Part shown: piece after piece, positions 1-8,310 of the stretch
Numbering within the stretch: position 1 is the stretch's first letter
Layout: every line of letters begins with the position of its first letter
Assembly: GCF_000526775.1 (NCBI RefSeq)
Contig: NZ_JAGS01000001.1
Span: forward strand, 1,922,001 to 1,986,000
DNA length: 64,000 nucleotides
Origin: Ruminococcus albus AD2013
Lineage (GTDB): Bacteria; Bacillota; Clostridia; Oscillospirales; Ruminococcaceae
Direction of reading: 5' to 3'
Translations under genes and position numbers: made by a program
Notes under the pieces: model-generated
Seen by the model: only the letters and a program-made list of their open reading frames with translations
Database searches by the model: none
Told to the model about the DNA's origin: nothing

Positions 1-129
1 TTTTTGGATCGCGCGGCACTTGTATGGGTTCAGATCGCGGTGATGATCTGGAAATGACGTTCATAATTTATTTACAATAAAATTTTTGTCATTGCGTCAG
101 ATTTTAAAAATATTTCCCGACTTGATAGA

Positions 130-141
130 TGAAACGTTTCA
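130..141. promoter_or_regulatory. Perfect 12-bp palindrome TGAAACGTTTCA, operator-like
   Basis: A perfect palindrome lies 15 bp before the start codon of the ECF sigma gene and just upstream of its GTGAGG ribosome site. The CG-centred form resembles LacI/CcpA-type operators (cre-like), which is family knowledge. It sits downstream of a weak TTGTCA/AATATT promoter-like pair (86-114), so a bound repressor would block the sigma-factor operon. No regulator is encoded beside it, so the binding protein is unknown. Confidence 0.45.
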
Positions 142-156
142 AAGTGAGGTTTTGAT

Positions 157-687
157 ATGACCGAAAAAGAATTGATAACCTTGCTGTCTGAAGACCCGAG
201 GCGAGGGCTTGAACAGGCAGTGCGGCAATATACTCCTTATATAATGAAGATAGTTCGGACTAAACTGGACGGGATATGCACTAAGGAAGATCTTGAAGAA
301 ACTGTCAGTGATGTATTCATGATGTTTTACAGATATGTCACGGAGAATAAAAACGAGATCGGATCTGTGAAAGCATTGCTTGCAGTGATGTCAAGACGCA
401 GATGTGCGGATGTATATGAAAAAGCGCTGAAGCACAGGGACGATATCCCTATAGATGAACTGGCAGAGTTTCCTGCTGAGGAACAGCGGAATGATGACCG
501 TGAATATCTGAACGAAGCAATGCACAGGCTGGGGCAGCCCGATGAGGAGATATTTATACGCAAATACTTTTTCGGACAGGACAGCCGCTCGATAGCAAAA
601 GAAATGGGCATGAGACATAATACTATAGACAAGCGGATCTCACGAGGATTAAAAAAGCTTAAAAAGATACTGGAGGAGGGTCAATGA
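157..687 (+). CDS. ECF-type RNA polymerase sigma factor
   Basis: This 176-residue protein has the layout of an extracytoplasmic-function sigma factor. An N-terminal sigma-2 region (about residues 20-85, with a typical helical segment ending in SRRRCADVYEKALKH) is followed by a C-terminal sigma-4 helix-turn-helix (about 120-170, with ARGININE/LYSINE-rich end ISRGLKKLKKIL). It would direct RNA polymerase to a small regulon in response to an envelope or external signal. GTGAGG precedes the ATG at a good distance. The stop codon overlaps the next gene by 4 bp (ATGA), so it is translationally coupled to a membrane protein that is the likely anti-sigma factor. A palindromic operator candidate lies in its leader. 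The ECF subgroup cannot be assigned by eye. Confidence 0.85.
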   Translation: MTEKELITLLSEDPRRGLEQAVRQYTPYIMKIVRTKLDGICTKEDLEETVSDVFMMFYRYVTENKNEIGSVKALLAVMSRRRCADVYEKALKHRDDIPIDELAEFPAEEQRNDDREYLNEAMHRLGQPDEEIFIRKYFFGQDSRSIAKEMGMRHNTIDKRISRGLKKLKKILEEGQ

Positions 688-2153
688 TGGACAAAAAGCT
701 GAAACGACTTATGGATAAGTGGGAGATCTCCGATGCGGAAGATTTCAAGGCTGATCTTGAACGTTTCGGTGAGGATGAAGTCTCAAATGATACCGTTGAC
801 CGCATTCTTTCCTCTACGTTGAAGAAAGCAGGGCTTGAACAGCAAGATCCTGCACCTGACAAGAAAGGACTTATCACTATGAATAGAATTAATGCAGATA
901 ACAAGATAGACCGTATAACAGAAACAGGTAAGGTAATACACTTCCGCAGAGGTGCTGTGATAGCAGCTTGTCTGGCGATAGTGGCAGCAAGCACTTTTGC
1001 AGTAAATACACTGGTCGGCGGAAAGATCGGTACAGATGAAGATAACAATTCTAAGATACAGATCGCACAGACTTCAAAGCCTAAGATACCTGTACCTGCT
1101 GACAGCGGCGTGACCGATGAAGAAAGCAACTCAGATGAAGAAGAGATAATATCCGAAACAGACAGCTTGTCTGAAAAGAAAGACAAAAATTCGTCTGAAA
1201 AGTCTGACAATTCCGCTGACAGCAAGCCCGTAAACGGAACAAGTGAAGAAGAGGACAAAGGCGGTCATGCACACGCAAGAAATCCTGATGATGTGAGCGA
1301 AGATATCAGCGATGAAAATGACATGGGCGGACACGCGCACGCAAGGAATCCTGATGATGTGAATGAAGAGATCAGCGATGAAAATGACATGGGCGGACAC
1401 GCACACGCAGTTAATTATGAAGGTGGTTACATCCTTGATGATGATGAGTATGTTAGTTTTGAACTGACAGAACTGGTCAACAATACAACGATACTCTGCG
1501 AGGGTACCATAACCTCTAAGGAGATATACGGCCGTACAAGAAAAAACGAATTCAAACCTCTCAAAGATTACAGCGAAAGCGAACTTGACAATATGGGCAG
1601 ACTTTATTACAGATGCACTTTGAGACTTGACGGCACCTGCTTCAAGGGTGAGGAATATCTGAATGATCTTTCTCAGTCGAAGGATTATGATCCTGCAAAC
1701 GGCGAAATGATCGTTATAATACCTGTACCCCGCAAGGCTGAATATTCAGATGGCGGTGCCTATGCAGAAAAAGAGTATGAGATGGAGGATCCCGACCTTT
1801 ACAGCGCCGGCGATAAGCTGCTGGTGGGATACAATGTAGTAGATACAGGTGATGGTATAAACATTTTTGGAAATGGCACCTTTAAATATGATGCTGCAGA
1901 TCATATGTATCACGATTCATCGTTCTATGTAAATGCTCCGTCATTTGACGAATTAACGGTTGAGAGCATGACAGAATATCTCATTAATTCATTCAAGGGC
2001 GGTAGTGTTGAAACAGCCGAGAAATGGATAAGCTATCTCGGAGAGAACTCGGTGATAAGAAACACTCCCAGCAAGAGATTTGCATCGGGACAGGTAGTAA
2101 GTGTGAGATATTCTCCTGCTGACGGCGGCTTCGTTATATATGCAGCGGAATAA
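684..2153 (+). CDS. Membrane anti-sigma-like protein with GGHAHA repeats
   Basis: The 489-residue protein starts inside the sigma-factor stop codon. About 90 cytoplasmic residues precede one membrane segment (about 90-112). A long acidic, serine-rich extracytoplasmic linker follows, then three copies of a histidine motif (GGHAHA) with spacer RNPDDV, then a folded C-terminal domain of about 240 residues with many beta-prone stretches. Coupling and topology (cytoplasmic N-terminus, single membrane span, outer sensor) are those of ECF anti-sigma factors. No zinc-type ZAS motif is visible, so the anti-sigma role rests on context. The repeated HxH motifs could bind metal, which is inference. The C-terminal domain is not one I recognise. 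A terminator follows directly. Confidence 0.6.
   Translation: MMDKKLKRLMDKWEISDAEDFKADLERFGEDEVSNDTVDRILSSTLKKAGLEQQDPAPDKKGLITMNRINADNKIDRITETGKVIHFRRGAVIAACLAIVAASTFAVNTLVGGKIGTDEDNNSKIQIAQTSKPKIPVPADSGVTDEESNSDEEEIISETDSLSEKKDKNSSEKSDNSADSKPVNGTSEEEDKGGHAHARNPDDVSEDISDENDMGGHAHARNPDDVNEEISDENDMGGHAHAVNYEGGYILDDDEYVSFELTELVNNTTILCEGTITSKEIYGRTRKNEFKPLKDYSESELDNMGRLYYRCTLRLDGTCFKGEEYLNDLSQSKDYDPANGEMIVIIPVPRKAEYSDGGAYAEKEYEMEDPDLYSAGDKLLVGYNVVDTGDGINIFGNGTFKYDAADHMYHDSSFYVNAPSFDELTVESMTEYLINSFKGGSVETAEKWISYLGENSVIRNTPSKRFASGQVVSVRYSPADGGFVIYAAE
1260..1409 (+). repeat. 66-bp tandem repeat coding GGHAHARNPDDV units
   Basis: Two full 66-bp units (1260-1325 and 1326-1391) and the start of a third encode the 22-residue period GGHAHA-RNPDDV-acidic spacer. 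The nucleotide differences between units are mostly synonymous (for example cat/cac for His), which suggests the amino acid pattern is selected rather than freshly duplicated. Confidence 0.85.
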
Positions 2154-2171
2154 TGATCTTTGATCTATAAT

Positions 2172-2210
2172 TAAGGCAGGGCGGTGATGCTATCGTCCTG
2201 CCTGTTTTTT
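2172..2210 (+). terminator. Rho-independent terminator after sigma/anti-sigma operon
   Basis: A GGCAGG/CCTGCC stem with inner GCGGTGAT/ATCGT pairing is followed by TGTTTTTT, 19 bp after the stop codon. Confidence 0.85.
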
Positions 2211-2240
2211 ATGCTCGCTGTGCGGAGTTTTCCGGGCTGA

Positions 2241-2585
2241 TCGATGGTTTGGTTTTGGGACATTAGTTTGCGAGGTTTCGCCCCTCAGCTGCGACTGCGT
2301 CGGCAGCGACCTCGGGTCGAGAAATCAACGAGCTGTCGCCGTTGATTTCGGGCGCGGCAATATATCCGCACATAGTAAGAGCGGGGATGTTTGTTTTGTC
2401 CACGCTCGATGCTTTTATTGCCGCGCCTTTTTGGTCGGGAGTTTGCTGTGCTATTTATGGCTTGGTTGCCGCGTCACTTTTGCGCCTTGAGTTGAGGGCT
2501 CTGCCCTCAAACTCCCGCAAGCCTTTCGCGAAAGGCTTGAGCCAAAGCTCTCTTCCTTGGCATACTTACCCAACTTCGTGTTAGC
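2241..2585 (+). repeat. Structured intergenic element, copy R1
   Basis: This is a full-length copy without the heptamer end. Hairpin A has arms GAAATCAACG (2321-2330) and CGTTGATTTC (2340-2349). Long-range stem C pairs GGCGCGGCAATA (2351-2362) with TATTGCCGCGCC (2416-2427) and encloses hairpin B (2379-2407). Hairpin D is TTGAGGG/CCCTCAA (2492-2510) and hairpin E is a palindrome at 2518-2539. The tail matches the CCTTGGCAT block of the other copies. Together with the promoter below it fills the 574-bp gap 2154-2727; I see no gene in it. Confidence 0.85.
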
Positions 2586-2652
2586 TCTGTCGTAGTATGT
2601 TAAATTTTAACATCTTTATTAGTACAAAATTCACAATGATATGTTTTTCTTC

Positions 2653-2681
2653 TTGAATTTTAAAGCAAAATATGTTATAAT
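2653..2681 (+). promoter_or_regulatory. Sigma-A-type promoter for the 7TM-EAL gene
   Basis: TTGAAT (2653-2658), a 17-bp spacer and TATAAT (2676-2681) lie 46 bp before the start codon, in AT-rich DNA. Confidence 0.75.
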
Positions 2682-2727
2682 TGTATATAAATTGCAAACC
2701 ATTATCCTGCCGTAAAGGAGGGAGAAT

Positions 2728-4653
2728 ATGTCATCGATTACGATATCAAAAATTGTGATGTATGCCGCTTCTATGCTGATAGGCTCAACAGGCATACTTT
2801 TTACCCTGCTGAACCGACGTACCGATAAACATCAGAATAAATTGTACCTGGCTATGCTGGTGATACTCGATATCAACTGTATCTCTGAAATACTCGCAGC
2901 CTGTAATCACCAGCGGGCGGCTGTATCGCCTGCCGCGGCTATGGCGGTCAGGGTGGGGCATTTCTCTTACTTCCTGCTGCATTCGATATTGCCCGCTATA
3001 TTCCTGTTCTACGTGCTTTCGGTCTGCGGTGCGAATTTCAGCGGCAAGCAAAAACGCTATATCCTGCTGACGATACCCGCATTTTTGATAGAAGCGATAG
3101 TCCTGCTCAACCCTGCGACAAAGTGGATGTACTACTACGACCGCGATATGGTCTACCACCGAAGCTGGGGGCTTATGGTGATATACGTCCTCAGCGGGCT
3201 GTATATGGCTATGGCGATATTCATTCTGCTTTTCTCATGGAAAGCCCTGAACCGCAAACGCCGCGCCGCGCTGATATATTTTTTCACAGTGGGGATACTG
3301 GGTATAGTCGTACAGCTGTTGAACTACGATATACGTTCCGAGCTTATATCCGAAGTTATTGGTCTTCTGGGTGTGATGATCGCCATCGAGATCGAAGATG
3401 ACCGCATGGACGCCGGCATGGGCATATATAACCGCCGTGCGATCAAATCCGATATGCATACCTATATCGTCAGCGGCAGAAGCCTTTATCTGTTGTGTGT
3501 TAAGATCACCAATACCGAGATCATCAAGCGTACCACGGGTCTGGATAATACCGAAGCCCTTTCCAAGCTGGTGGCTGAGTATCTCCGCTCTCTTGTGCCG
3601 AGGTACTATATCTACAGCTCAAATCCCGATACCTTTATGATAACCCTCATCGGTACTGATGAAGAAAAAGTTACATGGCTTGCCGATACCATTTCGGAAA
3701 GGTTTGAATACCCCTGGAGGATAGGGGATAACGATATACCGCTGAAAGCCCTGATAATGGCGGCGGACGTTCCAGGAAGGATACACAGCGTCAGCGATGC
3801 ACTGTATATGGCAGACAGTCCTGTGCCCAAAAAACTGGACAAAAACATTCTCAAAGGCTCCGATCTTGACTACCTGCTGCGCCGTGCAGCGGTGGAAAGC
3901 GCCATATCGCGCGGTCTTGAACAGCATAATTTCGAGGTCTTCTACCAGCCCACATATTACGTATCCGACAGCTCCCTCCACGGTGCGGAAGCGCTGATAC
4001 GTCTTCATGACCCCGAGATGGGCAATCTTTTCCCCGATGAATTCATTCCCATCGCCGAGCAGATAGGTCTTATCGATGATATTGACGACTACGTTTTTCA
4101 CGAGGTCTGTGAGTTCATAAAAAGCGGTATACCCGCCGAAAACGGCATGGAGTGCATAAATGTCAACCTGTCAGTACTCCAGTGTATGCAGCCTGCTTTT
4201 GCCGAGCATGTCATCAGCGTAGCCGAAAGCATAGGCGTTGACAAAAATATGATAAACTTCGAGATAACCGAGTCAATAGCAGCCAGCGATTACAGCGCCC
4301 TCAGCCGTGTTGTGCGTATCCTGAAAAGGCAGGGCTTCCGCTTTTCAATGGACGATTACGGCACAGGCTATTCAAATATGCAGTCGATATTCAGGCTTGA
4401 TTTCGATCTGATAAAGATCGACAAAAGCATACTCTGGAGCGCCGAAAAAGGGCAGATGGGTCAGATAATCCTCGAAAGCAGCGTGCGCATGATAAAGCAG
4501 ATGCGCCGCAAGATACTCGTCGAGGGCGTTGAGACAGAGCATCATCTGCAAATGCTCCGCGACCTCGGTGTTGATTTCGCCCAGGGCTACCTCTTTTCAA
4601 AGCCCATATCCAAAAGGGATCTCATAGCCCTGATAACCAAAGACAAAAAGTGA
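2728..4653 (+). CDS. 7TM - degenerate GGDEF - EAL cyclic-di-GMP phosphodiesterase
   Basis: The 641-residue protein has seven hydrophobic segments (about 5-25, 38-58, 78-100, 108-126, 146-170, 180-200, 206-222) of the kinase-type 7TM sensor kind. A GGDEF-like domain (about 235-370) follows in which the signature is lost: SNPDTF stands where GGDEF should be. The C-terminal EAL domain (about 390-640) keeps EALIR, NVNLS, the Glu of FEITES, DDYGTGYS, KID and EGVET, so it should hydrolyse c-di-GMP. The degenerate GGDEF may bind GTP as an allosteric input, as in several GGDEF-EAL proteins. AAAGGAGGG precedes the ATG. It is monocistronic, with its own promoter and terminator. Confidence 0.88.
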   Translation: MSSITISKIVMYAASMLIGSTGILFTLLNRRTDKHQNKLYLAMLVILDINCISEILAACNHQRAAVSPAAAMAVRVGHFSYFLLHSILPAIFLFYVLSVCGANFSGKQKRYILLTIPAFLIEAIVLLNPATKWMYYYDRDMVYHRSWGLMVIYVLSGLYMAMAIFILLFSWKALNRKRRAALIYFFTVGILGIVVQLLNYDIRSELISEVIGLLGVMIAIEIEDDRMDAGMGIYNRRAIKSDMHTYIVSGRSLYLLCVKITNTEIIKRTTGLDNTEALSKLVAEYLRSLVPRYYIYSSNPDTFMITLIGTDEEKVTWLADTISERFEYPWRIGDNDIPLKALIMAADVPGRIHSVSDALYMADSPVPKKLDKNILKGSDLDYLLRRAAVESAISRGLEQHNFEVFYQPTYYVSDSSLHGAEALIRLHDPEMGNLFPDEFIPIAEQIGLIDDIDDYVFHEVCEFIKSGIPAENGMECINVNLSVLQCMQPAFAEHVISVAESIGVDKNMINFEITESIAASDYSALSRVVRILKRQGFRFSMDDYGTGYSNMQSIFRLDFDLIKIDKSILWSAEKGQMGQIILESSVRMIKQMRRKILVEGVETEHHLQMLRDLGVDFAQGYLFSKPISKRDLIALITKDKK

Positions 4654-4671
4654 TCTCCTGATATATTTTCA

Positions 4672-4714
4672 GAAAGCGGCGTTCTCCATGCATGGGGAAT
4701 GCCGCTTTTCTGTA
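4672..4714 (+). terminator. Terminator after the 7TM-EAL gene
   Basis: AAAGCGGC/GCCGCTTTT stem with an inner TTCTCCATG/CATGGGGAA extension. It may also serve the convergent minus-strand gene that ends at 4716. Confidence 0.75.
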
Positions 4715-4715
4715 T

Positions 4716-4994
4716 TCACCTGCCCCCAAGCTCCCGCCATTTTCTTTCGGATATATCCTCACCCCGAGAAAATATCCCTGTACTTTCCGTCGCTGATGCC
4801 GCCTGACCCTCCGTCATATCCTCTGCCGCGAAAGTCTGCCCGCCGCATTCTACTACCGCCTTTTCCAGCGTCTCAAAATTCCCGATATCCCGCGCCATCA
4901 GCAGTTTTCTCAGCTCAGGCGAAAGGCTCGCGAAAAAATCCCTGCTCTCCCTGTCCCTGCCCAGCAGTTCGGTAAGTTGTCTGTTTTCGTCCAT
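4716..4994 (-). CDS. Small hypothetical protein
   Basis: A 92-residue, mostly acidic protein with no membrane segment or family I recognise. GGGGGTG lies 6 bp before the ATG. It converges on the 7TM-EAL gene and is separated from upstream nth by a terminator, so it is probably transcribed on its own. The N-terminal half looks helical; the C-terminal third is rich in Glu, Ser and Gly and may be disordered. Confidence 0.5.
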   Translation of the reverse strand: MDENRQLTELLGRDRESRDFFASLSPELRKLLMARDIGNFETLEKAVVECGGQTFAAEDMTEGQAASATESTGIFSRGEDISERKWRELGGR

Positions 4995-5008
4995 GTGAAC
5001 ACCCCCAT

Positions 5009-5040
5009 AAAAAAATACCGAGGTCTACCCTCGGTATTAT
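5009..5040 (-). terminator. Terminator of the nth operon
   Basis: Read on the minus strand, ATACCGAGG/CCTCGGTAT forms a tight hairpin followed by seven T residues, 21 bp after the nth stop codon. Confidence 0.88.
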
Positions 5041-5060
5041 TCTGCCCTTAAATCGGGCTC

Positions 5061-5699
5061 TCATTCACTTTTTGATACGCAGATATCCCCAAGAGGACAC
5101 CCCGCGCATTTCGGGCTTCTCGCCGTGCAGAACTCTCTGCCGAAAAGCACCAGCCTGTGGCACAGGTCGTTGCTCTTATCGGGGGGGAGTATCTTCCACA
5201 GCTCCGCTTCCACTTTTGCAGGCTCCTTGTTCTTCACAAGCCCCAGTCTGCCTGTTATGCGTATGCAGTGAGTGTCCGTCACCACCGCAGGCTTGTGGTA
5301 TATGTCCCCCATGATGAGGTTCGCCGTCTTTCGCCCTATGCCGCTGAGTTTCGTCAGCCCCTCCAGCGTGTCGGGAAGTACCCCGCCGTGCTCGTCCCGA
5401 AGCTGTATGCACATCTCTTTTATGGATTTCGCTTTAGTCTTGTAAAGCCCGCAGGGCTTCACTATCTCCTCGATGTCAGCTATATCCGCATCTGCAAATT
5501 CGTTGATGGTATGGAACTTCGCAAACAGCTCCTTAGTCACTATGTTCACCCGCGCATCTGTACACTGCGCCGAAAGTCGCGTTGCTATCAGCAGTTCATG
5601 GGGCTGTGAGTATTCCAGCGAACATTTCGCATCGGGGTACTGTTTTTCAAGCCGACCTATCACCTGCAGGGCGAGGTCTTTCTTCTGTGCCACTGTCAT
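5061..5699 (-). CDS. nth: Endonuclease III (DNA glycosylase/AP lyase)
   Basis: The 212-residue protein has the family length and all hallmarks. There is a helix-hairpin-helix (LSGIGRKTA, about residues 113-121) containing the catalytic lysine, the catalytic aspartate in VTDTHC, and a C-terminal [4Fe-4S] loop with spacing C-X6-C-X2-C-X5-C (CTARSPKCAGCPLGDIC). It removes oxidised pyrimidines from DNA in base-excision repair. The start overlaps the end of the upstream SUKH gene by 4 bp, so the two are translationally coupled. A strong terminator follows. Confidence 0.95.
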   Translation of the reverse strand: MTVAQKKDLALQVIGRLEKQYPDAKCSLEYSQPHELLIATRLSAQCTDARVNIVTKELFAKFHTINEFADADIADIEEIVKPCGLYKTKAKSIKEMCIQLRDEHGGVLPDTLEGLTKLSGIGRKTANLIMGDIYHKPAVVTDTHCIRITGRLGLVKNKEPAKVEAELWKILPPDKSNDLCHRLVLFGREFCTARSPKCAGCPLGDICVSKSE

Positions 5700-6301
5700 A
5701 GGCGCTCAAATATATCCGCAGGTGAAAAGACCATGGCGTACAGTGCATCGGTCAGTTCATCGGCAGATTTTCCCTCCACCATCGGGCGGTACCTTTCGCT
5801 GAGATACGCCGCATTATTGCGGAAATTCTCGTCCTCAACGTCCTGCTCGTTCTCCGCCGCCAGAAGAAGCTGTATGTATACGAACTCGTCAAAGTCCCGA
5901 CCCATGATCTGAGGCGCTTCGTAGCTGTCATGAAAGTACCTTATCACCATAGGCTCAGCATTTTCGGGGGTATACAGCAGACAGTAGATGTCCCCGCCGC
6001 CGCTGTGACCGAAAGGTAATATCCGCAGTCCGTCCTTTATACGGAGTTTCTTGTCCTCCTCCTGCCACTGTGAAAGCTGTGCAAGTTCCTCTGCCGCCGA
6101 CTGTACTTCCTCAAAAAGGTACATCTCGCAGTCGCAGTCCAGCATGAGAAATGCTGTGGTATCACTGACATACTCCTTGATACGTGCTTTCAGCTCCGCC
6201 CGACTAAGCTCCAGCCATTTCATAGCACCGCTGTCGTATATCCTGTGGAAAGCCTGGGGGAAACGCACTTCCTGTCGGGTCTCGAGTTCATTAAGTGTCA
6301 T
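5696..6301 (-). CDS. SMI1/KNR4 (SUKH) family protein
   Basis: A 201-residue protein matching the SUKH fold by eye: an early EVRFPQAFHRIYDSG block, then a mid-protein LPFGHSGGGDIYCLLY strand-turn, the typical centre of these domains. Many bacterial SUKH proteins are immunity proteins against secreted nuclease toxins, but some are housekeeping or regulatory. No toxin lies beside it. It overlaps nth by 4 bp, an unusual partner. Immunity is only one possibility. Confidence 0.7.
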   Translation of the reverse strand: MTLNELETRQEVRFPQAFHRIYDSGAMKWLELSRAELKARIKEYVSDTTAFLMLDCDCEMYLFEEVQSAAEELAQLSQWQEEDKKLRIKDGLRILPFGHSGGGDIYCLLYTPENAEPMVIRYFHDSYEAPQIMGRDFDEFVYIQLLLAAENEQDVEDENFRNNAAYLSERYRPMVEGKSADELTDALYAMVFSPADIFERL

Positions 6302-6319
6302 GCCGAACGCCTCCTGTTT

Positions 6320-7156
6320 TTATATCCACTCTTTCATTGCCTTTTTCAGAAGTCCCGCATAAGCCTTGGGCTTCTGTATCTGCAAACCGCAGTGTCCGTA
6401 GCCGTTGATACCGCGGAAGATAGCCAGCGGATAGGCTTTCATTATCCTGCCGCGGGATTTCTTTGCAGGTTCCTCATTTGAATGGAAGAATATCATTCTG
6501 CGCTGTTCGCCCTCGGTGAAGTGGGGGAGCTTGCAGTGGTAGCATATCTCCGTCATACCGCGAACTGTTGTGTCCGAAAAACTTCTCCGTTCAGTCGTGA
6601 TAGCGCGTATCATCGGCTCAAAATCAGCTGTCTTGCCCTTGGTTATGAACTTCATCAAGCCGCTGTTCATCATGTTGTCGCAGGCTGACTTCGGGTCATC
6701 GGTATCGAACAGCTTCACAAGCTTGCTGAATCTCTTGTACATTATCTTCCTTACAGCATGGCTGAAATCAAAGAAAGGTCCGCCGTCAAAAAAGCACTTC
6801 TGCACGAACATACCCTTGGTATTCAGAAGTTCATATACTGCCAGCGCGATAGATGCACCCATCGAACTGCCCTGTAACAGCGCCAGTTTCTCAATGCCAT
6901 TCTCTTTCAGATATGCGAATATCTTTTCAGCTTCTTCCTCGGCAGACACAAGGTCAGTGCCGTCGTTACCGTGACCGTCCAGTGTCGGCATGATAACGAA
7001 GTATTCGTCAGCCAGATATTTGCCGAAAGCCCTGCTGCTTTCAGCATTGCAAAGCATACCGTGTATCAGCAGCACCGCAGGATGACTGCGGTCGCCCATA
7101 GTTTCAAATGTCAACTTTGTTTCCTCCTTATATAGCACCTGTATTCCCGAAATCAA
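6320..7156 (-). CDS. Alpha/beta hydrolase
   Basis: The 278-residue protein shows the alpha/beta hydrolase core: the oxyanion segment VLLIHGMLCNAESS (about 30-43), TLDGHGNDG (about 60-68), a nucleophile elbow GSSMGAS with catalytic Ser near residue 98, and a late GYGHCG with the probable catalytic His. The acid residue is not certain. Such proteins are esterases or lipases of unknown substrate; no signal peptide is present, so it is probably cytoplasmic. It lies 18 bp upstream of the SUKH gene on the same strand and could share its transcript. Confidence 0.8.
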   Translation of the reverse strand: MISGIQVLYKEETKLTFETMGDRSHPAVLLIHGMLCNAESSRAFGKYLADEYFVIMPTLDGHGNDGTDLVSAEEEAEKIFAYLKENGIEKLALLQGSSMGASIALAVYELLNTKGMFVQKCFFDGGPFFDFSHAVRKIMYKRFSKLVKLFDTDDPKSACDNMMNSGLMKFITKGKTADFEPMIRAITTERRSFSDTTVRGMTEICYHCKLPHFTEGEQRRMIFFHSNEEPAKKSRGRIMKAYPLAIFRGINGYGHCGLQIQKPKAYAGLLKKAMKEWI

Positions 7157-7199
7157 TGCCGTTAAATACAGGTATCGGGCGACAACCTCACCCGACAGG

Positions 7200-7919
7200 T
7201 TAATCTTCTATGACCTCTTCCGCCTTATCGTAAAATGCCTGTTTTTGCTCATCAGTAAGCGCAGTATGTCCAAACACATTAGAATGGATTTTTTTCAGTC
7301 CGTCAGGCACATTTATCTCTTTGAGACTCACGCAATAATGAAAAGCCCATGTATCTATCTCCTCAATGCTGTCAGGCAGTGTGATCTTTTTCAGATTACC
7401 TGAAAAAAGAAATGCACTGTCACCTATTTGGGTCATTCCTTCCGGCAGTTCGATCTCCTTTATTCTTGTTATGGCAAAAGCACCTGTTTCTAATTCACGC
7501 AGTGAACTTGGTATATTTATATTAGTAAGTTTTTTACAATTACCAAAGGCATAATAGCCAATCTTTTCCACTGTATCAGGCAATCTTACCTCAAGGATAT
7601 TTTGACAGATATATTCATCGAAGTCAGATCTTGGTAAAAGTTCATAGCCGATAGAACCATGACCTATCTCGGTTACTTCAAGCCCCTCTATCTTGTCGGG
7701 TATATGTACTTGCAGATAAGGACCGAGGTAATCGGTGATGGTTATACCGCCTTTGTCGTTTTTCTCATATCCAAACATAAATGCGGGCATACCTATCTTC
7801 CAGAATATCGCGCCCAGAATGGCATAGACCGCGATAAGCCCAAGCAATATCGCAGCCACTATATATCTTTTTTTCCTGGGACGTGCCACAGCCTTTTGTC
7901 CCTCTTCATTTAGTGTCAT
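7200..7919 (-). CDS. Membrane-anchored BspA-like leucine-rich-repeat protein
   Basis: A 239-residue protein with a short basic N-terminus, one membrane segment (about 18-42) and then four to five BspA/LRR_5-type repeats. They are recognisable from the pattern LPDTVEKIGYYAFGNCKKL, LPEGMTQIGDSAF and LPDSIEEIDTWAFHYC. Such repeats give a rigid surface for binding. The topology places the repeats outside the cell. It is much shorter than secreted BspA proteins and has no cell-wall anchor. It shares the strand of the hydrolase downstream. Confidence 0.8.
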   Translation of the reverse strand: MTLNEEGQKAVARPRKKRYIVAAILLGLIAVYAILGAIFWKIGMPAFMFGYEKNDKGGITITDYLGPYLQVHIPDKIEGLEVTEIGHGSIGYELLPRSDFDEYICQNILEVRLPDTVEKIGYYAFGNCKKLTNINIPSSLRELETGAFAITRIKEIELPEGMTQIGDSAFLFSGNLKKITLPDSIEEIDTWAFHYCVSLKEINVPDGLKKIHSNVFGHTALTDEQKQAFYDKAEEVIED

Positions 7920-7995
7920 ACTGTATTATCTCCTTAAATCTTCGTGCGGAAAACTGCCGCTGACCCTATCTTGGGCACTCCTGCTTTTATCATCA

Positions 7996-8310
7996 GTGCG
8001 TGATGGACGACCGCTCGGAGACGCTTCGCTGTCCTCGCTGGCAGACGCGCGGCAATATATCGACGCGGAAAGTTTGGGCGTGGACGTTTGTGTGTCCACG
8101 CCCATGATTATATTATTGCCGCGCCCTTGGGTCGAAGTTCGCGATTCTATTTACGGCACGGTTGCCGAGTCGCTTTTGCGCCTTGGTGATTGAGGGCTCT
8201 GCCCTCAAACTCCCGCAAGCCTTTCGCGAAAGGCTTGAGCCAAAGCTCTTGTCCTTGGCATTCTACCCTAAGAACAGCATACTTCCCGCCCTGCCAACAA
8301 TTATGAATTA
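7996..8310 (+). repeat. Structured intergenic element, copy R2, with heptamer end
   Basis: Stem C pairs GCGCGGCAATA (8047-8057) with TATTGCCGCGC (8114-8124). Hairpin B has arms GGGCGTGGAC (8076-8085) and GTCCACGCCC (8094-8103), in which one pair has changed from A-T to G-C compared with R4 and R6. Hairpins D and E follow (about 8190-8240). Stem A is not conserved here. The element ends in a short AATTCAT array whose TAA is the stop codon of the minus-strand dehydrogenase at 8308. It accounts for the gap 7920-8307. Confidence 0.85.

Noticed and set aside
2342..2584. Open frames within structured repeats (also at 7996, 43131, 43328)
   Set aside because: They do not agree in frame between copies, and the copies differ by compensating base changes that fit RNA/DNA structure rather than protein.
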